From Cornus controversa (taxonomy: Eukaryota > Streptophyta > Magnoliopsida > Cornales > Cornaceae), in contig CM048847.1 in NCBI GenBank assembly GCA_026545225.1, positions 1,922,001 through 1,986,000 on the forward strand: a stretch of 64,000 nt of DNA, in the 5' to 3' direction. This document shows, one piece after another, positions 26,701 through 41,451 of the stretch. Position numbers and translations under genes: made by a program. The notes beneath the pieces were generated by a model. It worked only from the letters and a program-made list of their open reading frames with translations. It was not told the origin of the DNA and did not search any database. The first letter of the stretch is position 1. Every line of letters starts with the position of its first letter.

Positions 26701-27436
26701 ACCGTATGGCGCTTTGTGCTAGAATTGACCATCTGGATGTTCAGAAAAATAGAGAATGACAACAACGGTTTCGAACTTGTTTTGTTTGACTTGTCCTGAT
26801 TTGAAAAGTTCAATCCACGTGAAATCGTGCCATACTTAGAATTATACATTGCTTTATGCCAAATTCAACCATCAGGACGTCCTGAATCAAAAATAGTAAT
26901 TCCTTGTTGCACTCATGAATGATCACAACCGTATGGTGCTCTATGCCAACTTCAACCATCTAGCAAAGTAAAAGAAAAAATTCCCAAGCTATCGAGGATT
27001 TTAAACAAGTTTAGTTTGAGTTGTTCTGATTCAAAAACCCGTTCCTTGAGAAGTCGTGCCTTAATCAGAATTGTAAGTTTCTTTTTTCCAAATTACACCA
27101 TCAAAGCATCCAAAAGAAGTGACGAACATGTCAATCCGATCTTCATCACAACCGTATGGTGCTTTGTTCCAAGTTCGACCGTTTGGACATCTAAAGGAAA
27201 CAATTAGCAAGCTACCAACCATTTTAAACTTGTTTCATTTCAGTTGTTTTGATTCGAAAACCGCATTCCAAGAGAAGTCGTGCCATAATACTAATCGTAC
27301 GCTGCTTTTTTCTAAATGAAACCATCAAAGTGTTCCAAAGAAACGACGAGCATGTCAATCCGATCTTCATCCGTGTTTGTTTGAGTTGTTCTGAGTCGAA
27401 AGAACACTTGCTTGCAATAATCAGGCATGACGACAA
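23753..27436 (+). repeat. Satellite array, segment 3 (5 units)
   Basis: The segment is 3684 bp: five 736-bp units plus the 5-bp duplication, minus one base lost near 24030. It begins with the TATAGCGC half-B and a C'' block that carries a private GGATATCC change near 23933. C, C', C and C' follow. No gene is seen. Confidence 0.95.
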
Positions 27437-28668
27437 TGTGAGTTGCGCGGTGCGGAAGCAGTTTAGTTAATTTAGAGTGAGATGCTAATCCTTAGACCTA
27501 GAGGGGGGTGAATAGGTCATCTTGCCCAATTTTTATGATTGATTAATTACCCACAATTATTATCAATTAAGCATCCAAACCAATCACAAAATAAATAAAG
27601 CAAGTAAGGAAAGGTTAGAGATGACACCAGGAATTTTACGTGGAAACCCAAGATGGGAAAAACCACGGGGGTGAGGCAGAAACCCCAGAGAAACCAATCC
27701 ACTATCTCGAAGCAAAGTACACCAGACTCTGTCCCAGACTCACACCCACTCCACTCTGACAAGAACTTGATGCGGAACACCTCAGGCTTACAATTGCGAC
27801 AACACGTCCAACTGCAGCAGACTCCCGGCTAACGTCACAATTCTTCCAGAAGGGTTGCTGAAAGAACACAAATACTCCGCAAGTATTTTGTTCCCTTCGT
27901 AGTGATCGTTTCTCTTCCTCTTCAGATAAAATCTTGTAGTTTGAAGGAACCACCTCTGCTGCTCTTGATCAACCTTTGTAGACTGATGATGTCTTGAAGA
28001 TTCCATTGATCAGATGAAGAAGAACATCACAACTTAAACACTCCGTGTGTGTGTGGTCTCAAAAATAAAAATCATTGAAGATTTTCTCTCATAAATTCCT
28101 CTTTTAGCTCTCAAAAATATATTCCTGGTTCTGAATATTAAATCATTGAGTTCCTCATCTCTGTCTTGAAGATTGAAGCATAAAGAGGTATTTATAAGGT
28201 TTAGAATCCTTAGTCTACTTGGAAAACAAGTTTAAAACACCTAAGGAAAGTTTTAAAGAAGTTTTGGTTGACTAGGAAATCAATTCGGATCAAAAAGGAA
28301 ATTTTCGCGCATGTCAGCCAAGTCGGACCGGTCCTAAAAATTGGGGACGGGTGGGACTTTTCAGACATGTACAAAATCAAAAGTCCCGAGATAAGTTGGA
28401 CCGGTCCTCATTTTTGGGGACCGGTGGGACTTAGCAAAAACTCAATTTTAACTTTTAAAGCATATTTTCCAAGTCCTAAGCCCACCAAACTTCAAAACAT
28501 AGTGTCCTCACTCACATACCTGTTCTAAGTGATGTCCTCATCAAATCCACGGTATCGAGACACCTTTCGTTCAGCTCCGAAGATCGAGACACAAGATCTA
28601 ACAAAAATTACAACTCGATCAACAAGTTTTGACACCGAAATTTGCCAATTACAATTATATATCTCACA
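27437..28668 (-). mobile_element. Solo LTR, Ty1/copia-like, copy 3 of 9
   Basis: The copy is 1232 bp with the same ends, orientation and GACAA duplication (27432-27436, 28669-28673). It has a private base change (GATTCCATTGATC, near 28003). The satellite immediately left has a distinct GTGTTCCAAAG variant, which recurs near 30776 in the next block. Confidence 0.82.
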
Positions 28669-31617
28669 GACAACCGTATAGCGCTTTGTGCTAGAATTGA
28701 CCATCTGGATGTCCAGAAGAATAGAGAATGACAAGAACGGTTTCGAACTTGTTTCGTTTGACTTGTCCTGATTCGAAAAGTCCCAATCCACGTGAAATCG
28801 TGCCATACCTAGAATTATACGTTGCTTTATGCCAAATTCCACCGTCAGGATGTCCTAAATCGAAAACAGTAATTCCATGCTGCACCCGTGAATGATCACA
28901 ACCGTATGGTGCTCTATGCCAACTTCAACCATCTGGACAAGTAAAAGAAACAATTCCCAAGCTATCGATGATTTTAAACAAGTTTAGTTTGAGTTGTTCT
29001 GATTCAAAAACCCATTCCTTGAGAAGTCGTGCCATAATCAGAATCGTAAGTTTCTTTTTTCCAAATTAGACCATCAAAGCATCCAAAAGAAGTGACGAAC
29101 ATGTCAATCCGATCTTCATCACAACCGTATGGTGCTTTGTTCCAAGTTCGACCGTTTGGACATCTAAAGGAAATAATTAGCAAGCTACCAACCATTTTAA
29201 ACTTGTTTCATTTCAGTTGTTTTGATTCAAAAACCGCATTCCAAGAGAAGTCATGCCATAATACTAATCGTACGCTGCTTTTTTCTAAATGAGACCATCA
29301 AAGTGTCCCAAAGAAACGACGAGCATGTCAATCCGATCTTCATCCGTGTTTGTTTGAGTTGTTCTGAGTCGAAAGAACAATTGCTTGCAATAATCAGGCA
29401 TGACGACAACCGTATGGCGCTTTGTGCTAGAATTGACCATCTGGATGTCCAAAAGAATAGAGAATGACAAGAACGGTTTCGAACTTGTTTCGTTTGACTT
29501 GTCCTGATTCGAAAAGTCCCAATCCACGTGAAATCGTGCCATACCTAGAATTATACGTTACTTTATGCCAAATTCAACCGTCAGGATGTCCTGAATCGAA
29601 AAGAGTAATTCCAGGCTGCACCCATGAATGATCACAACCGTATGGTGCTCTATGCCAACTTCAACCATCTGGACAAGTAAAAGAAACAATTCCCAAGCTA
29701 TCGATGATTTTAAACAAGTTTAGTTTGAGTTATTCTGATTCAAAAACCCATTCCTTGAGAAGTCGTGCAAAAATCAGAATCGTAAGTTTCTTTTTTCCAA
29801 ATTAGACCAACAAAACATCCAAAAGAAGTGACGAACATGTCAATCCGATCTTCATCACAACCATATGGTGCTTTGTTCCAAGTTCGACCGTTTGGACATC
29901 TAAAGGAAACAATTAGCAAGCTACCAACCATTTTAAACTTGTTTCATTTGAGTTGTTTTGATTCAAAAACCGCATTCCAAGAGAAGTCATGCCATAATAC
30001 TAATCGTACGCTGCTTTATTCTAAATGAAACCATCAATGCGTCCCAAAGAAACGACGAGCATGTCGATCCGATCTTCATCCATGTTTGTTTGAGTTGTTC
30101 TGAGTCGAAAAGAACAATTGCTTGCAATAATCAGGCATGACGACAACCGTATGGCGCTTTGTGCTAGAATTGACCATCTGGATGTTCAGAAAAATAGAGA
30201 ATGACAACAACGGTTTTGAACTTGTTTCGTTTGACTTGTCCTGATTTGAAAAGTTCAATCCACGTGAAATCGTGCCATACTTAGAATTATACATTGCTTT
30301 ATGCCAAATTCAACCATCAGGACGTCCTGAATCAAAAATAGTAATTCCTTGCTGCACTCATGAATGATCACAACCGTATGGTGCTCTATGCCAACTTCAA
30401 CCATTTAGAAAAGTAAAAGAAACAATTCCCAAGCTATCGAGGATTTTAAACAAGTTTAGTTTGAGTTGTTCTGATTCAAAAACCCATTCCTTGAGAAGTC
30501 GTGCCTTAATCAGAATCGTAAGTTTCTTTTTTCCAAATTACACCATCAAAGCATCCAAAAGAAGTGACGAACATGTCAATCCGATCTTCATCACAACCGT
30601 ATGGTGCTTTGTTCCAAGTTCGACCGTTTGGACATCTAAAGGAAACAATTAGCAAGCTACCAACCATTTTAAACTTGTTTCATTTCAGTTGTTTTGATTC
30701 GAAAACTGCATTCCAAGAGAAGTCGTGCCATAATACTAATCGTACGCTGCTTTTTTCTAAATGAAACCATCAAAGTGTTCCAAAGAAACGACGAGCATGT
30801 CAATCCGATCTTCATCCGTGTTTGTTTGAGTTGTTCTGAGTCGAAAGAACACTTGCTTGCAATAATCAGGCATGACGACAACCGTATGGCGCTTTGTGCT
30901 AGAATTGACCATCTGGATGTCCGGAGGAATAGAGAATGACAAGAACGGTTTCGAACATGTTTCGTTTGACTTGTCCTGATTCGAAAAGTCCCAATCCACG
31001 TGAAATCGTGCCATACCTAGAATTATACGTTGCTTTATGCCAAATTCAACCGTCAGGATGTCCTGAATCGAAAAGAGTAATTCCATGCTGCACCCATGAA
31101 TGATCACAACCGTATGGTGCTCTATGCCAACTTCAACCATCTGGACAAGTAAAAGAAACAATTCCCAAGCTATCGATGATTTTAAACAAGTTTAGTTTGA
31201 GTTATTCTGATTCAAAAACCCATTCCTTGAGAAGTCGTGCCAAAATCAGAATCGTAAGTTTCTTTTTTCCAAATTAGACCAACAAAACATCCAAAAGAAG
31301 TGACGAACATGTCAATCCGATCTTCATCACAACCATATGGTGCTTTGTTCCAAGTTCGACCGTTTGGACATCTAAATGAAAGAATTAGCAAGCTACCAAC
31401 CATTTTAAACTTGTTTCATTTGAGTTGTTTTGATTCGAAAACCGCATTCCAAGAGAAGTCGTGCCATAATACTAATCGTACGCTGCTTTTTTCTAAATGA
31501 AACCATCAAAGCGTCGCAAAGAAACGACGAGCATGTCAATCCGATCTTCATCCGTGTTTGTTTGAGTTGTTCTGAGTCGAAAGAACACTTGCTTGCAATA
31601 ATCAGGCATGACGACAA
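28669..31617 (+). repeat. Satellite array, segment 4 (4 units)
   Basis: The segment is 2949 bp (4 x 736 + 5). It shares rare variants with segment 5 at a 4181-bp offset, for example CGTTACTTTATG near 29557 and 33738, and AAATGAAAGAATT near 31375 and 35556. The two segments are therefore recent tandem duplicates. No gene is seen. Confidence 0.95.
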
Positions 31618-32849
31618 TGTGAGTTGCGCGGTGCGGAAGCAGTTTAGTTAATTTAGAGTGAGATGATAATCCTTAGACCTAGAGGGGGGTGAATAGGTCA
31701 TCTTGCCCAATTTTTATGATTGATTAATTACCCACAATTATTATCAATTAAGCATCCAAACCAATCACAAAATAAATAAAGCAAGTAAGGAAAGGTTAGA
31801 GATGACACCAGGAATTTTACGTGGAAACCCAAGATGGGAAAAACCACGGGGGTGAGGCAGAAACCCCAGAGAAACCAATCCACTATCTCGAAGCAAAGTA
31901 CACCAGACTCTGTCCCAGACTCACACCCACTCCACTCTGACAAGAACTTGATGCGGAACACCTCAGGCTTACAATTGCGACAACACGTCCAACTGCAGCA
32001 GACTCCCGGCTAACGTCACAATTCTTCCAGAAGGGTTGCTGAAAGAACACAAATACTCCGCAAGTATTTTGTTCCCTTCGTAGTGATCGTTTCTCTTCCT
32101 CTTCAGATAAAATCTTGTAGTTTGAAGGAACCACCTCTGCTGCTCTTGATCAACCTTTGTAGACTGATGATGTCTTGAAGATTCCGTTGATCAGATGAAG
32201 AAGAACATCACAACTTAAACACTCCGTGTGTGTGTGGTCTCAAAAATAAAAATCATTGAAGATTTTCTCTCATAAATTCCTCTTTTAGCTCTCAAAAATA
32301 TATTCCTGGTTCTGAATATTAAATCATTGAGTTCCTCATCTCTGTCTTGAAGATTGAAGCATAAAGAGGTATTTATAAGGTTTAGAATCCTTAGTCTACT
32401 TGGAAAACAAGTTTAAAACACCTAAGGAAAGTTTTAAAGAAGTTTTGGTTGACTAGGAAATCAATTCGGATCAAAAAGGAAATTTTCGCGCATGTCAGCC
32501 AAGTCGGACCGGTCCTAAAAATTGGGGACGGGTGGGACTTTTCAGACATGTACAAAATCAAAAGTCCCGAGATAAGTTGGACCGGTCCTCATTTTTGGGG
32601 ACCGGTGGGACTTAGCAAAAACTCAATTTTAACTTTTAAAGCATATTTTCCAAGTCCTAAGCCCACCAAACTTCAAAACATAGTGTCCTCACTCACATAC
32701 CTGTTCTAAGTGATGTCCTCATCAAATCCACGGTATCGAGACACCTTTCGTTCAGCTCCGAAGATCGAGACACAAGATCTAACAAAAATTACAACTCGAT
32801 CAACAAGTTTTGACACCGAAATTTGCCAATTACAATTATATATCTCACA
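31618..32849 (-). mobile_element. Solo LTR, Ty1/copia-like, copy 4 of 9
   Basis: The copy is 1232 bp with GACAA at 31613-31617 and 32850-32854. It carries GATGATAATCC (changed base at 31666), a marker shared only with copies 5 and 6. Confidence 0.82.
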
Positions 32850-35798
32850 GACAACCGTATAGCGCTTTGTGCTAGAATTGACCATCTGGATGTCCAGAAG
32901 AATAGAGAATGACAAGAACGGTTTCGAACTTGTTTCGTTTGACTTGTCCTGATTCGAAAAGTCCCAATCCACGTGAAATCGTGCCATACCTAGAATTATA
33001 CGTTGCTTTATGCCAAATTCCACCGTCAGGATGTCCTAAATCGAAAACAGTAATTCCATGCTGCACCCGTGAATGATCACAACCGTATGGTGCTCTATGC
33101 CAACTTCAACCATCTGGACAAGTAAAAGAAACAATTCCCAAGCTATCGATGATTTTAAACAAGTTTAGTTTGAGTTGTTCTGATTCAAAAACCCATTCCT
33201 TGAGAAGTCGTGCCATAATCAGAATCGTAAGTTTCTTTTTTCCAAATTAGACCATCAAAGCATCCAAAAGAAGTGACGAACATGTCAATCCGATCTTCAT
33301 CACAACCGTATGGTGCTTTGTTCCAAGTTCGACCGTTTGGACATCTAAAGGAAATAATTAGCAAGCTACCAACCATTTTAAACTTGTTTCATTTCAGTTG
33401 TTTTGATTCAAAAACCGCATTCCAAGAGAAGTCATGCCATAATACTAATCGTACGCTGCTTTTTTCTAAATGAAACCATCAAAGTGTCCCAAAGAAACGA
33501 CGAGCATGTCAATCCGATCTTCATCCGTGTTTGTTTGAGTTGTTCTGAGTCGAAAGAACAATTGCTTGCAATAATCAGGCATGACGACAACCGTATGGCG
33601 CTTTGTGCTAGAATTGACCATCTGGATGTCCAAAAGAATAGAGAATGACAAGAACGGTTTCGAACTTGTTTCGTTTGACTTGTCCTGATTCGAAAAGTCC
33701 CAATCCACGTGAAATCGTGCCATACCTAGAATTATACGTTACTTTATGCCAAATTCAACCGTCAGGATGTCCTGAATCGAAAAGAGTAATTCCAGGCTGC
33801 ACCCATGAATGATCACAACCGTATGGTGCTCTATGCCAACTTCAACCATCTGGACAAGTAAAAGAAACAATTCCCAAGCTATCGATGATTTTAAACAAGT
33901 TTAGTTTGAGTTATTCTGATTCAAAAACCCATTCCTTGAGAAGTCGTGCCAAAATCAGAATCGTAAGTTTCTTTTTTCCAAATTAGACCAACAAAACATC
34001 CAAAAGAAGTGACGAACATGTCAATCCGATCTTCATCACAACCATATGGTGCTTTGTTCCAAGTTCGACCGTTTGGACATCTAAAGGAAACAATTAGCAA
34101 GCTACCAACCATTTTAAACTTGTTTCATTTGAGTTGTTTTGATTCAAAAACCGCATTCCAAGAGAAGTCATGCCATAATACAAATCGTACGCTGCTTTAT
34201 TCTAAATGAAACCATCAATGCGTCCCAAAGAAACGACGAGCATGTCGATCCGATCTTCATCCATGTTTGTTTGAGTTGTTCTGAGTCGAAAAGAACAATT
34301 GCTTGCAATAATCAGGCATGACGACAACCGTATGGCGCTTTGTGCTAGAATTGACCATCTGGATGTTCAGAAAAATAGAGAATGACAACAACGGTTTTGA
34401 ACTTGTTTCGTTTGACTTGTCCTGATTTGAAAAGTTCAATCCACGTGAAATCGTGCCATACTTAGAATTATACATTGCTTTATGCCAAATTCTACCATCA
34501 GGACGTCCTGAATCAAAAATAGTAATTCCTTGCTGCACTCATGAATGATCACAATCGTATGGTGCTCTATGCCAACTTCAACCATTTAGAAAAGTAAAAG
34601 AAACAATTCCCAAGCTATCGAGGATTTTAAACAAGTTTAGTTTGAGTTGTTCTGATTCAAAAACCCATTCCTTGAGAAGTCGTGCCTTAATCAGAATCGT
34701 AAGTTTCTTTTTTCCAAATTACACCATCAAAGCATCCAAAAGAAGTGACGAACATGTCAATCCGATCTTCATCACAACCGTATGGTGCTTTGTTCCAAGT
34801 TCGACCGTTTGGACATCTAAAGGAAACAATTAGCAAGCTACCAACCATTTTAAACTTGTTTCATTTCAGTTGTTTTGATTCGAAAACTGCATTCCAAGAG
34901 AAGTCGTGCCATAATACTAATCGTACGCTGCTTTTTTCTAAATGAAACCATCAAAGTGTCCCAAAGAAACGACGAGCATGTCAATCCGATCTTCATCCGT
35001 GTTTGTTTGAGTTGTTCTGAGTCGAAAGAACACTTGCTTGCAATAATCAGGCATGACGACAACCGTATGGCGCTTTGTGCTAGAATTGACCATCTGGATG
35101 TCCGGAGGAATAGAGAATGACAAGAACGGTTTCGAACATGTTTCGTTTGACTTGTCCTGATTCGAAAAGTCCCAATCCACGTGAAATCGTGCCATACCTA
35201 GAATTATACGTTGCTTTATGCCAAATTCAACCGTCAGGATGTCCTGAATCGAAAAGAGTAATTCCATGCTGCACCCATGAATGATCACAACCGTATGGTG
35301 CTCTATGCCAACTTCAACCATCTGGACAAGTAAAAGAAACAATTCCCAAGCTATCGATGATTTTAAACAAGTTTAGTTTGAGTTATTCTGATTCAAAAAC
35401 CCATTCCTTGAGAAGTCGTGCCAAAATCAGAATCGTAAGTTTCTTTTTTCCAAATTAGACCAACAAAACATCCAAAAGAAGTGACGAACATGTCAATCCG
35501 ATCTTCATCACAACCATATGGTGCTTTGTTCCAAGTTCGACCGTTTGGACATCTAAATGAAAGAATTAGCAAGCTACCAACCATTTTAAACTTGTTTCAT
35601 TTGAGTTGTTTTGATTCGAAAACCGCATTCCAAGAGAAGTCGTGCCATAATACTAATCGTACGCTGCTTTTTTCTAAATGAAACCATCAAAGCGTCGCAA
35701 AGAAACGACGAGCATGTCAATCCGATCTTCATCCGTGTTTGTTTGAGTTGTTCTGAGTCGAAAGAACACTTGCTTGCAATAATCAGGCATGACGACAA
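32850..35798 (+). repeat. Satellite array, segment 5 (4 units)
   Basis: The segment is 2949 bp, nearly identical to segment 4. A private change is CACAATCGTATGG near 34550. A C' block near 34490 has the AATTCTACCATC variant, which is shared with 38.67, 44.32 and 58.13 kb. No gene is seen. Confidence 0.95.
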
Positions 35799-37030
35799 TG
35801 TGAGTTGCGCGGTGCGGAAGCAGTTTAGTTAATTTAGAGTGAGATGATAATCCTTAGACCTAGAGGGGGGTGAATAGGTCATCTTGCCCAATTTTTATGA
35901 TTGATTAATTACCCACAATTATTATCAATTAAGCATCCAAACCAATCACAAAATAAATAAAGCAAGTAAGGAAAGGTTAGAGATGACACCAGGAATTTTA
36001 CGTGGAAACCCAAGATGGGAAAAACCACGGGGGTGAGGCAGAAACCCCAGAGAAACCAATCCACTATCTCGAAGCAAAGTACACCAGACTCTGTCCCAGA
36101 CTCACACCCACTCCACTCTGACAAGAACTTGATGCGGAACACCTCAGGCTTACAATTGCGACAACACGTCCAACTGCAGCAGACTCCCGGCTAACGTCAC
36201 AATTCTTCCAGAAGGGTTGCTGAAAGAACACAAATACTCCGCAAGTATTTTGTTCCCTTCGTAGTGATCGTTTCTCTTCCTCTTCAGATAAAATCTTGTA
36301 GTTTGAAGGAACCACCTCTGCTGCTCTTGATCAACCTTTGTAGACTGATGATGTCTTGAAGATTCCGTTGATCAGATGAAGAAGAACATCACAACTTAAA
36401 CACTCCGTGTGTGTGTGGTCTCAAAAATAAAAATCATTGAAGATTTTCTCTCATAAATTCCTCTTTTAGCTCTCAAAAATATATTCCTGGTTCTGAATAT
36501 TAAATCATTGAGTTCCTCATCTCTGTCTTGAAGATTGAAGCATAAAGAGGTATTTATAAGGTTTAGAATCCTTAGTCTACTTGGAAAACAAGTTTAAAAC
36601 ACCTAAGGAAAGTTTTAAAGAAGTTTTGGTTGACTAGGAAATCAATTCGGATCAAAAAGGAAATTTTCGCGCATGTCAGCCAAGTCGGACCGGTCCTAAA
36701 AATTGGGGACGGGTGGGACTTTTCAGACATGTACAAAATCAAAAGTCCCGAGATAAGTTGGACCGGTCCTCATTTTTGGGGACCGGTGGGACTTAGCAAA
36801 AACTCAATTTTAACTTTTAAAGCATATTTTCCAAGTCCTAAGCCCACCAAACTTCAAAACATAGTGTCCTCACTCACATACCTGTTCTAAGTGATGTCCT
36901 CATCAAATCCACGGTATCGAGACACCTTTCGTTCAGCTCCGAAGATCGAGACACAAGATCTAACAAAAATTACAACTCGATCAACAAGTTTTGACACCGA
37001 AATTTGCCAATTACAATTATATATCTCACA
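35799..37030 (-). mobile_element. Solo LTR, Ty1/copia-like, copy 5 of 9
   Basis: The copy is 1232 bp with GACAA at 35794-35798 and 37031-37035, and carries the GATGATAATCC marker of the copy 4-5-6 group. It lies 4181 bp after copy 4 (4 x 736 + 1237). Confidence 0.82.
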
Positions 37031-40000
37031 GACAACCGTATAGCGCTTTGTGCTAGAATTGACCATCTGGATGTCCAGAAGAATAGAGAATGACAAGAAC
37101 GGTTTCGAACTTGTTTCGTTTGACTTGTCCTGATTCGAAAAGTCCCAATCCACGTGAAATCGTGCCATACCTAGAATTATACGTTGCTTTATGCCAAATT
37201 CCACCGTCAGGATGTCCTAAATCGAAAACAGTAATTCCATGCTGCACCCGTGAATGATCACAACCGTATGGTGCTCTATGCCAACTTCAACCATCTGGAC
37301 AAGTAAAAGAAACAATTCCCAAGCTATCGATGATTTTAAACAAGTTTAGTTTGAGTTGTTCTGATTCAAAAACCCATTCCTTGAGAAGTCGTGCCATAAT
37401 CAGAATCGTAAGTTTCTTTTTTCCAAATTAGACCATCAAAGCATCCAAAAGAAGTGACGAACATGTCAATCCGATCTTCATCACAACCGTATGGTGCTTT
37501 GTTCCAAGTTCGACCGTTTGGACATCTAAAGGAAATAATTAGCAAGCTACCAACCATTTTAAACTTGTTTCATTTCAGTTGTTTTGATTCAAAAACCGCA
37601 TTCCAAGAGAAGTCATGCCATAATACTAATCGTACGCTGCTTTTTTCTAAATGAAACCATCAAAGTGTCCCAAAGAAACGACGAGCATGTCAATCCGATC
37701 TTCATCCGTGTTTGTTTGAGTTGTTCTGAGTCGAAAGAACAATTGCTTGCAATAATCAGGCATGACGACAACCGTATGGCGCTTTGTGCTAGAATTGACC
37801 ATCTGGATGTCCAAAAGAATAGAGAATGACAAGAACGGTTTTGAACTTGTTTCGTTTGACTTGTCCTGATTCGAAAAGTCCCAATCCACGTGAAATCGTG
37901 CCATACCTAGAATTATACGTTGCTTTATGCCAAATTCAACCGTCAGGATGTCCTGAATCGAAAAGAGTAATTCCAGGCTGCACCCATGAATGATCACAAC
38001 CGTATGGTGCTCTATGCCAACTTCAACCATCTGGACAAGTAAAAGAAACAATTCCCAAGCTATCGATGATTTTAAACAAGTTTAGTTTGAGTTATTCTGA
38101 TTCAAAAACCCATTCCTTGAGAAGTCGTGCCAAAATCAGAATCGTAAGTTTCTTTTTTCCAAATTAGACCAACAAAACATCCAAAAGAAGTGACGAACAT
38201 GTCAATCCGATCTTCATCACAACCATATGGTGCTTTGTTCCAAGTTTGACCGTTTGGACATCTAAAGGAAACAATTAGCAAGCTACCAACCATTTTAAAC
38301 TTGTTTCATTTGAGTTGTTTTGATTCAAAAACCGCATTCCAAGAGAAGTCATGCCATAATACTAATCGTACGCTGCTTTATTCTAAATGAAACCATCAAT
38401 GCGTCCCAAAGAAACGACGAGCATGTCGATCCGATCTTCATCCATGTTTGTTTGAGTTGTTCTGAGTCGAAAAGAACAATTGCTTGCAATAATCAGGCAT
38501 GACGACAACCGTATGGCGCTTTGTGCTAGAATTGACCATCTGGATGTTCAGAAAAATAGAGAATGACAACAACGGTTTTGAACTTGTTTCGTTTGACTTG
38601 TCCTGATTTGAAAAGTTCAATCCACGTGAAATCGTGCCATACTTAGAATTATACATTGCTTTATGCCAAATTCTACCATCAGGACGTCCTGAATCAAAAA
38701 TAGTAATTCCTTGCTGCACTCATGAATGATCACAACCGTATGGTGCTCTATGACAACTTCAACCATTTAGAAAAGTAAAAGAAACAATTCCCAAGCTATC
38801 GAGGATTTTAAACAAGTTTAGTTTGAGTTGTTCTGATTCAAAAACCCATTCCTTGAGAAGTCGTGCCTTAATCAGAATCGTAAGTTTCTTTTTTCCAAAT
38901 TACACCATCAAAGCATCCAAAAGAAGTGACGAACATGTCAATCCGATCTTCATCACAACCGTATGGTGCTTTGTTCCAAGTTCGACCGTTTGGACATCTA
39001 AAGGAAACAATTAGCAAGCTACCAACCATTTTAAACTTGTTTCATTTCAGTTGTTTTGATTCGAAAACCGCATTCCAAGAGAAGTCGTGCCATAATACTA
39101 ATCGTACGCTGCTTTTTTCTAAATGAAACCATCAAAGTGTCCCAAAGAAACGACGAGCATGTTAATCCGATCTTCATCCGTGTTTGTTTGAGTTGTTCTG
39201 AGTCGAAAGAACACTTGCTTGCAATAATCAGGCATGACGACAACCGTATGGCGCTTTGTGCTAGAATTGACCATCTGGATGTCCGGAGGAATAGAGAATG
39301 ACAAGAACGGTTTCGAACTTGTTTCGTTTGACTTGTCCTGATTCAAAGAGTCCCAATCCACGTGAAATCGTGCCATACCTAGAATTATACGTTGCTTTAT
39401 GCCAAATTCAACCGTCAGGATGTCCTGAATCGAAAAGAGTAATTCCATGCTGCACCCATGAATGATCACAACCGTATGGTGCTCTATGCCAACTTCAACC
39501 ATCTGGACAAGTAAAAGAAACAATTCCCAAGCTATCGATGATTTTAAACAAGTTTAGTTTGAGTTGTTCTGATTCAAAAACCCATTCCTTGAGAAGTCAT
39601 GCCATAATCAGAATCGTAAGTTTCTTTTTTCCAAATTAGACCAACAAAACATCCAAAAGAAGTGACGAACATGTCAATCCGATCTTCATCACAACCATAT
39701 GGTGCTTTGTTCCAAGTTCGACCGTTTGGACATCTAAAGGAAACAATTAGCAAGCTACCAACCATTTTAAACTTGTTTCAGTTGAGTTGTTTTGATTCGA
39801 AAACTGCATTCCAAGAGAAGTCATGCCATAATACTAATCGTACGCTGCTTTTTTCTAAGTGAAACCATCAATGCGTCCCAAAGAAACGACGAGCATGTCG
39901 ATCCGATCTTCATCCAAGTTTGTTTGAGTTGTTCTGAGTCGAAAAGAACAATTGCTTGCAATAATCAGGCATGACGACAACCGTATGGCGCTTTGTGCTA

Positions 40001-41451
40001 GAATTGACCATCTGGATGTTCAGAAAAATAGAGAATGACAACAACGGTTTCGAACTTGTTTCGTTTGACTTGTCCTGATTTGAAAAGTTCAATCCACGTG
40101 AAATCGTGCCATACTTAGAATTATACATTGCTTTATGCCAAATTCAACCATCAGGACGTCCTGAATCAAAAATAGTAATTCCTTGCTGCACTCATGAGTG
40201 ATCACAACCGTATGGTGCTCTATGCCAACTTCAACCATCTAGAAAAGTAAAAGAAACAATTCCCAAGCTATCGAGGATTTTAAACAAGTTTAGTTTGAGT
40301 TGTTCTGATTCAAAAACCCATTCCTTGAGAAGTCGTGCCTTAATCAGAATCGTAAGTTTCTTTTTTCCAAATTACACCATCAAAGCATCCAAAAGAAGTG
40401 ACGAACATGTCAATCCGATCTTCATCACAACCGTATGGTGCTTTGTTCCAAGTTCGACCGTTTGGACATCTAAAGGAAACAATTAGCAAGCTACCAACCA
40501 TTTTAAACTTGTTTCATTTCAGTTGTTTTGATTCGAAAACTGCATTCCAAGAGAAGTCGTGCCATAATACTAATCGTACGCTGCTTTTTTCTAAATGAAA
40601 CCATCAAAGTGTCCCAAAGAAACGACGAGCATGTCAATCCGATCTTCATCCGTGTTTGTTTGAGTTGTTCTGAGTCGAAAGAACACTTGCTTGCAATAAT
40701 CAGGCATGACGACAACCGTATGGCGCTTTGTGCTAGAATTGACCATCTGGATGTCCGGAGGAATAGAGAATGACAAGAACGGTTTCGAACATGTTTCGTT
40801 TGACTTGTCCTGATTCGAAAAGTCCCAATCCACGTGAAATCGTGCCATACCTAGAATTATACGTTGCTTTATGCCAAATTCAACCGTCAGGATGTCCTGA
40901 ATCGAAAAGAGTAATTCCATGCTGCACCCATGAATGATCACAACCGTATGGTGCTCTATGCCAACTTCAACCATCTGGACAAGTAAAAGAAACAATTCCC
41001 AAGCTATCGATGATTTTAAACAAGTTTAGTTTGAGTTATTCTGATTCAAAAACCCATTCCTTGAGAAGTCGTGCCAAAATCAGAATCGTAAGTTTCTTTT
41101 TTCCAAATTAGACCAACAAAACATCCAAAAGAAGTGACGAACATGTCAATCCGATCTTCATCACAACCATATGGTGCTTTGTTCCAAGTTCGACCGTTTG
41201 GACATCTAAATGAAAGAATTAGCAAGCTACCAACCATTTTAAACTTGTTTCATTTGAGTTGTTTTGATTCGAAAACCGCATTCCAAGAGAAGTCGTGCCA
41301 TAATACTAATCGTACGCTGCTTTTTTCTAAATGAAACCATCAAAGCGTCGCAAAGAAACGACGAGCATGTCAATCCGATCTTCATCCGTGTTTGTTTGAG
41401 TTGTTCTGAGTCGAAAGAACACTTGCTTGCAATAATCAGGCATGACGACAA
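37031..41451 (+). repeat. Satellite array, segment 6 (6 units)
   Basis: The segment is 4421 bp (6 x 736 + 5). It matches segment 7 at an offset of 5653 bp, including rare changes: AAGTTTGACCG near 38244, CTATGACAACTTC near 38750, GCATGTTAATCC near 39160, TTTCAGTTGAG near 39778 and CATGAGTGATC near 40195. No gene is seen. Confidence 0.95.
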
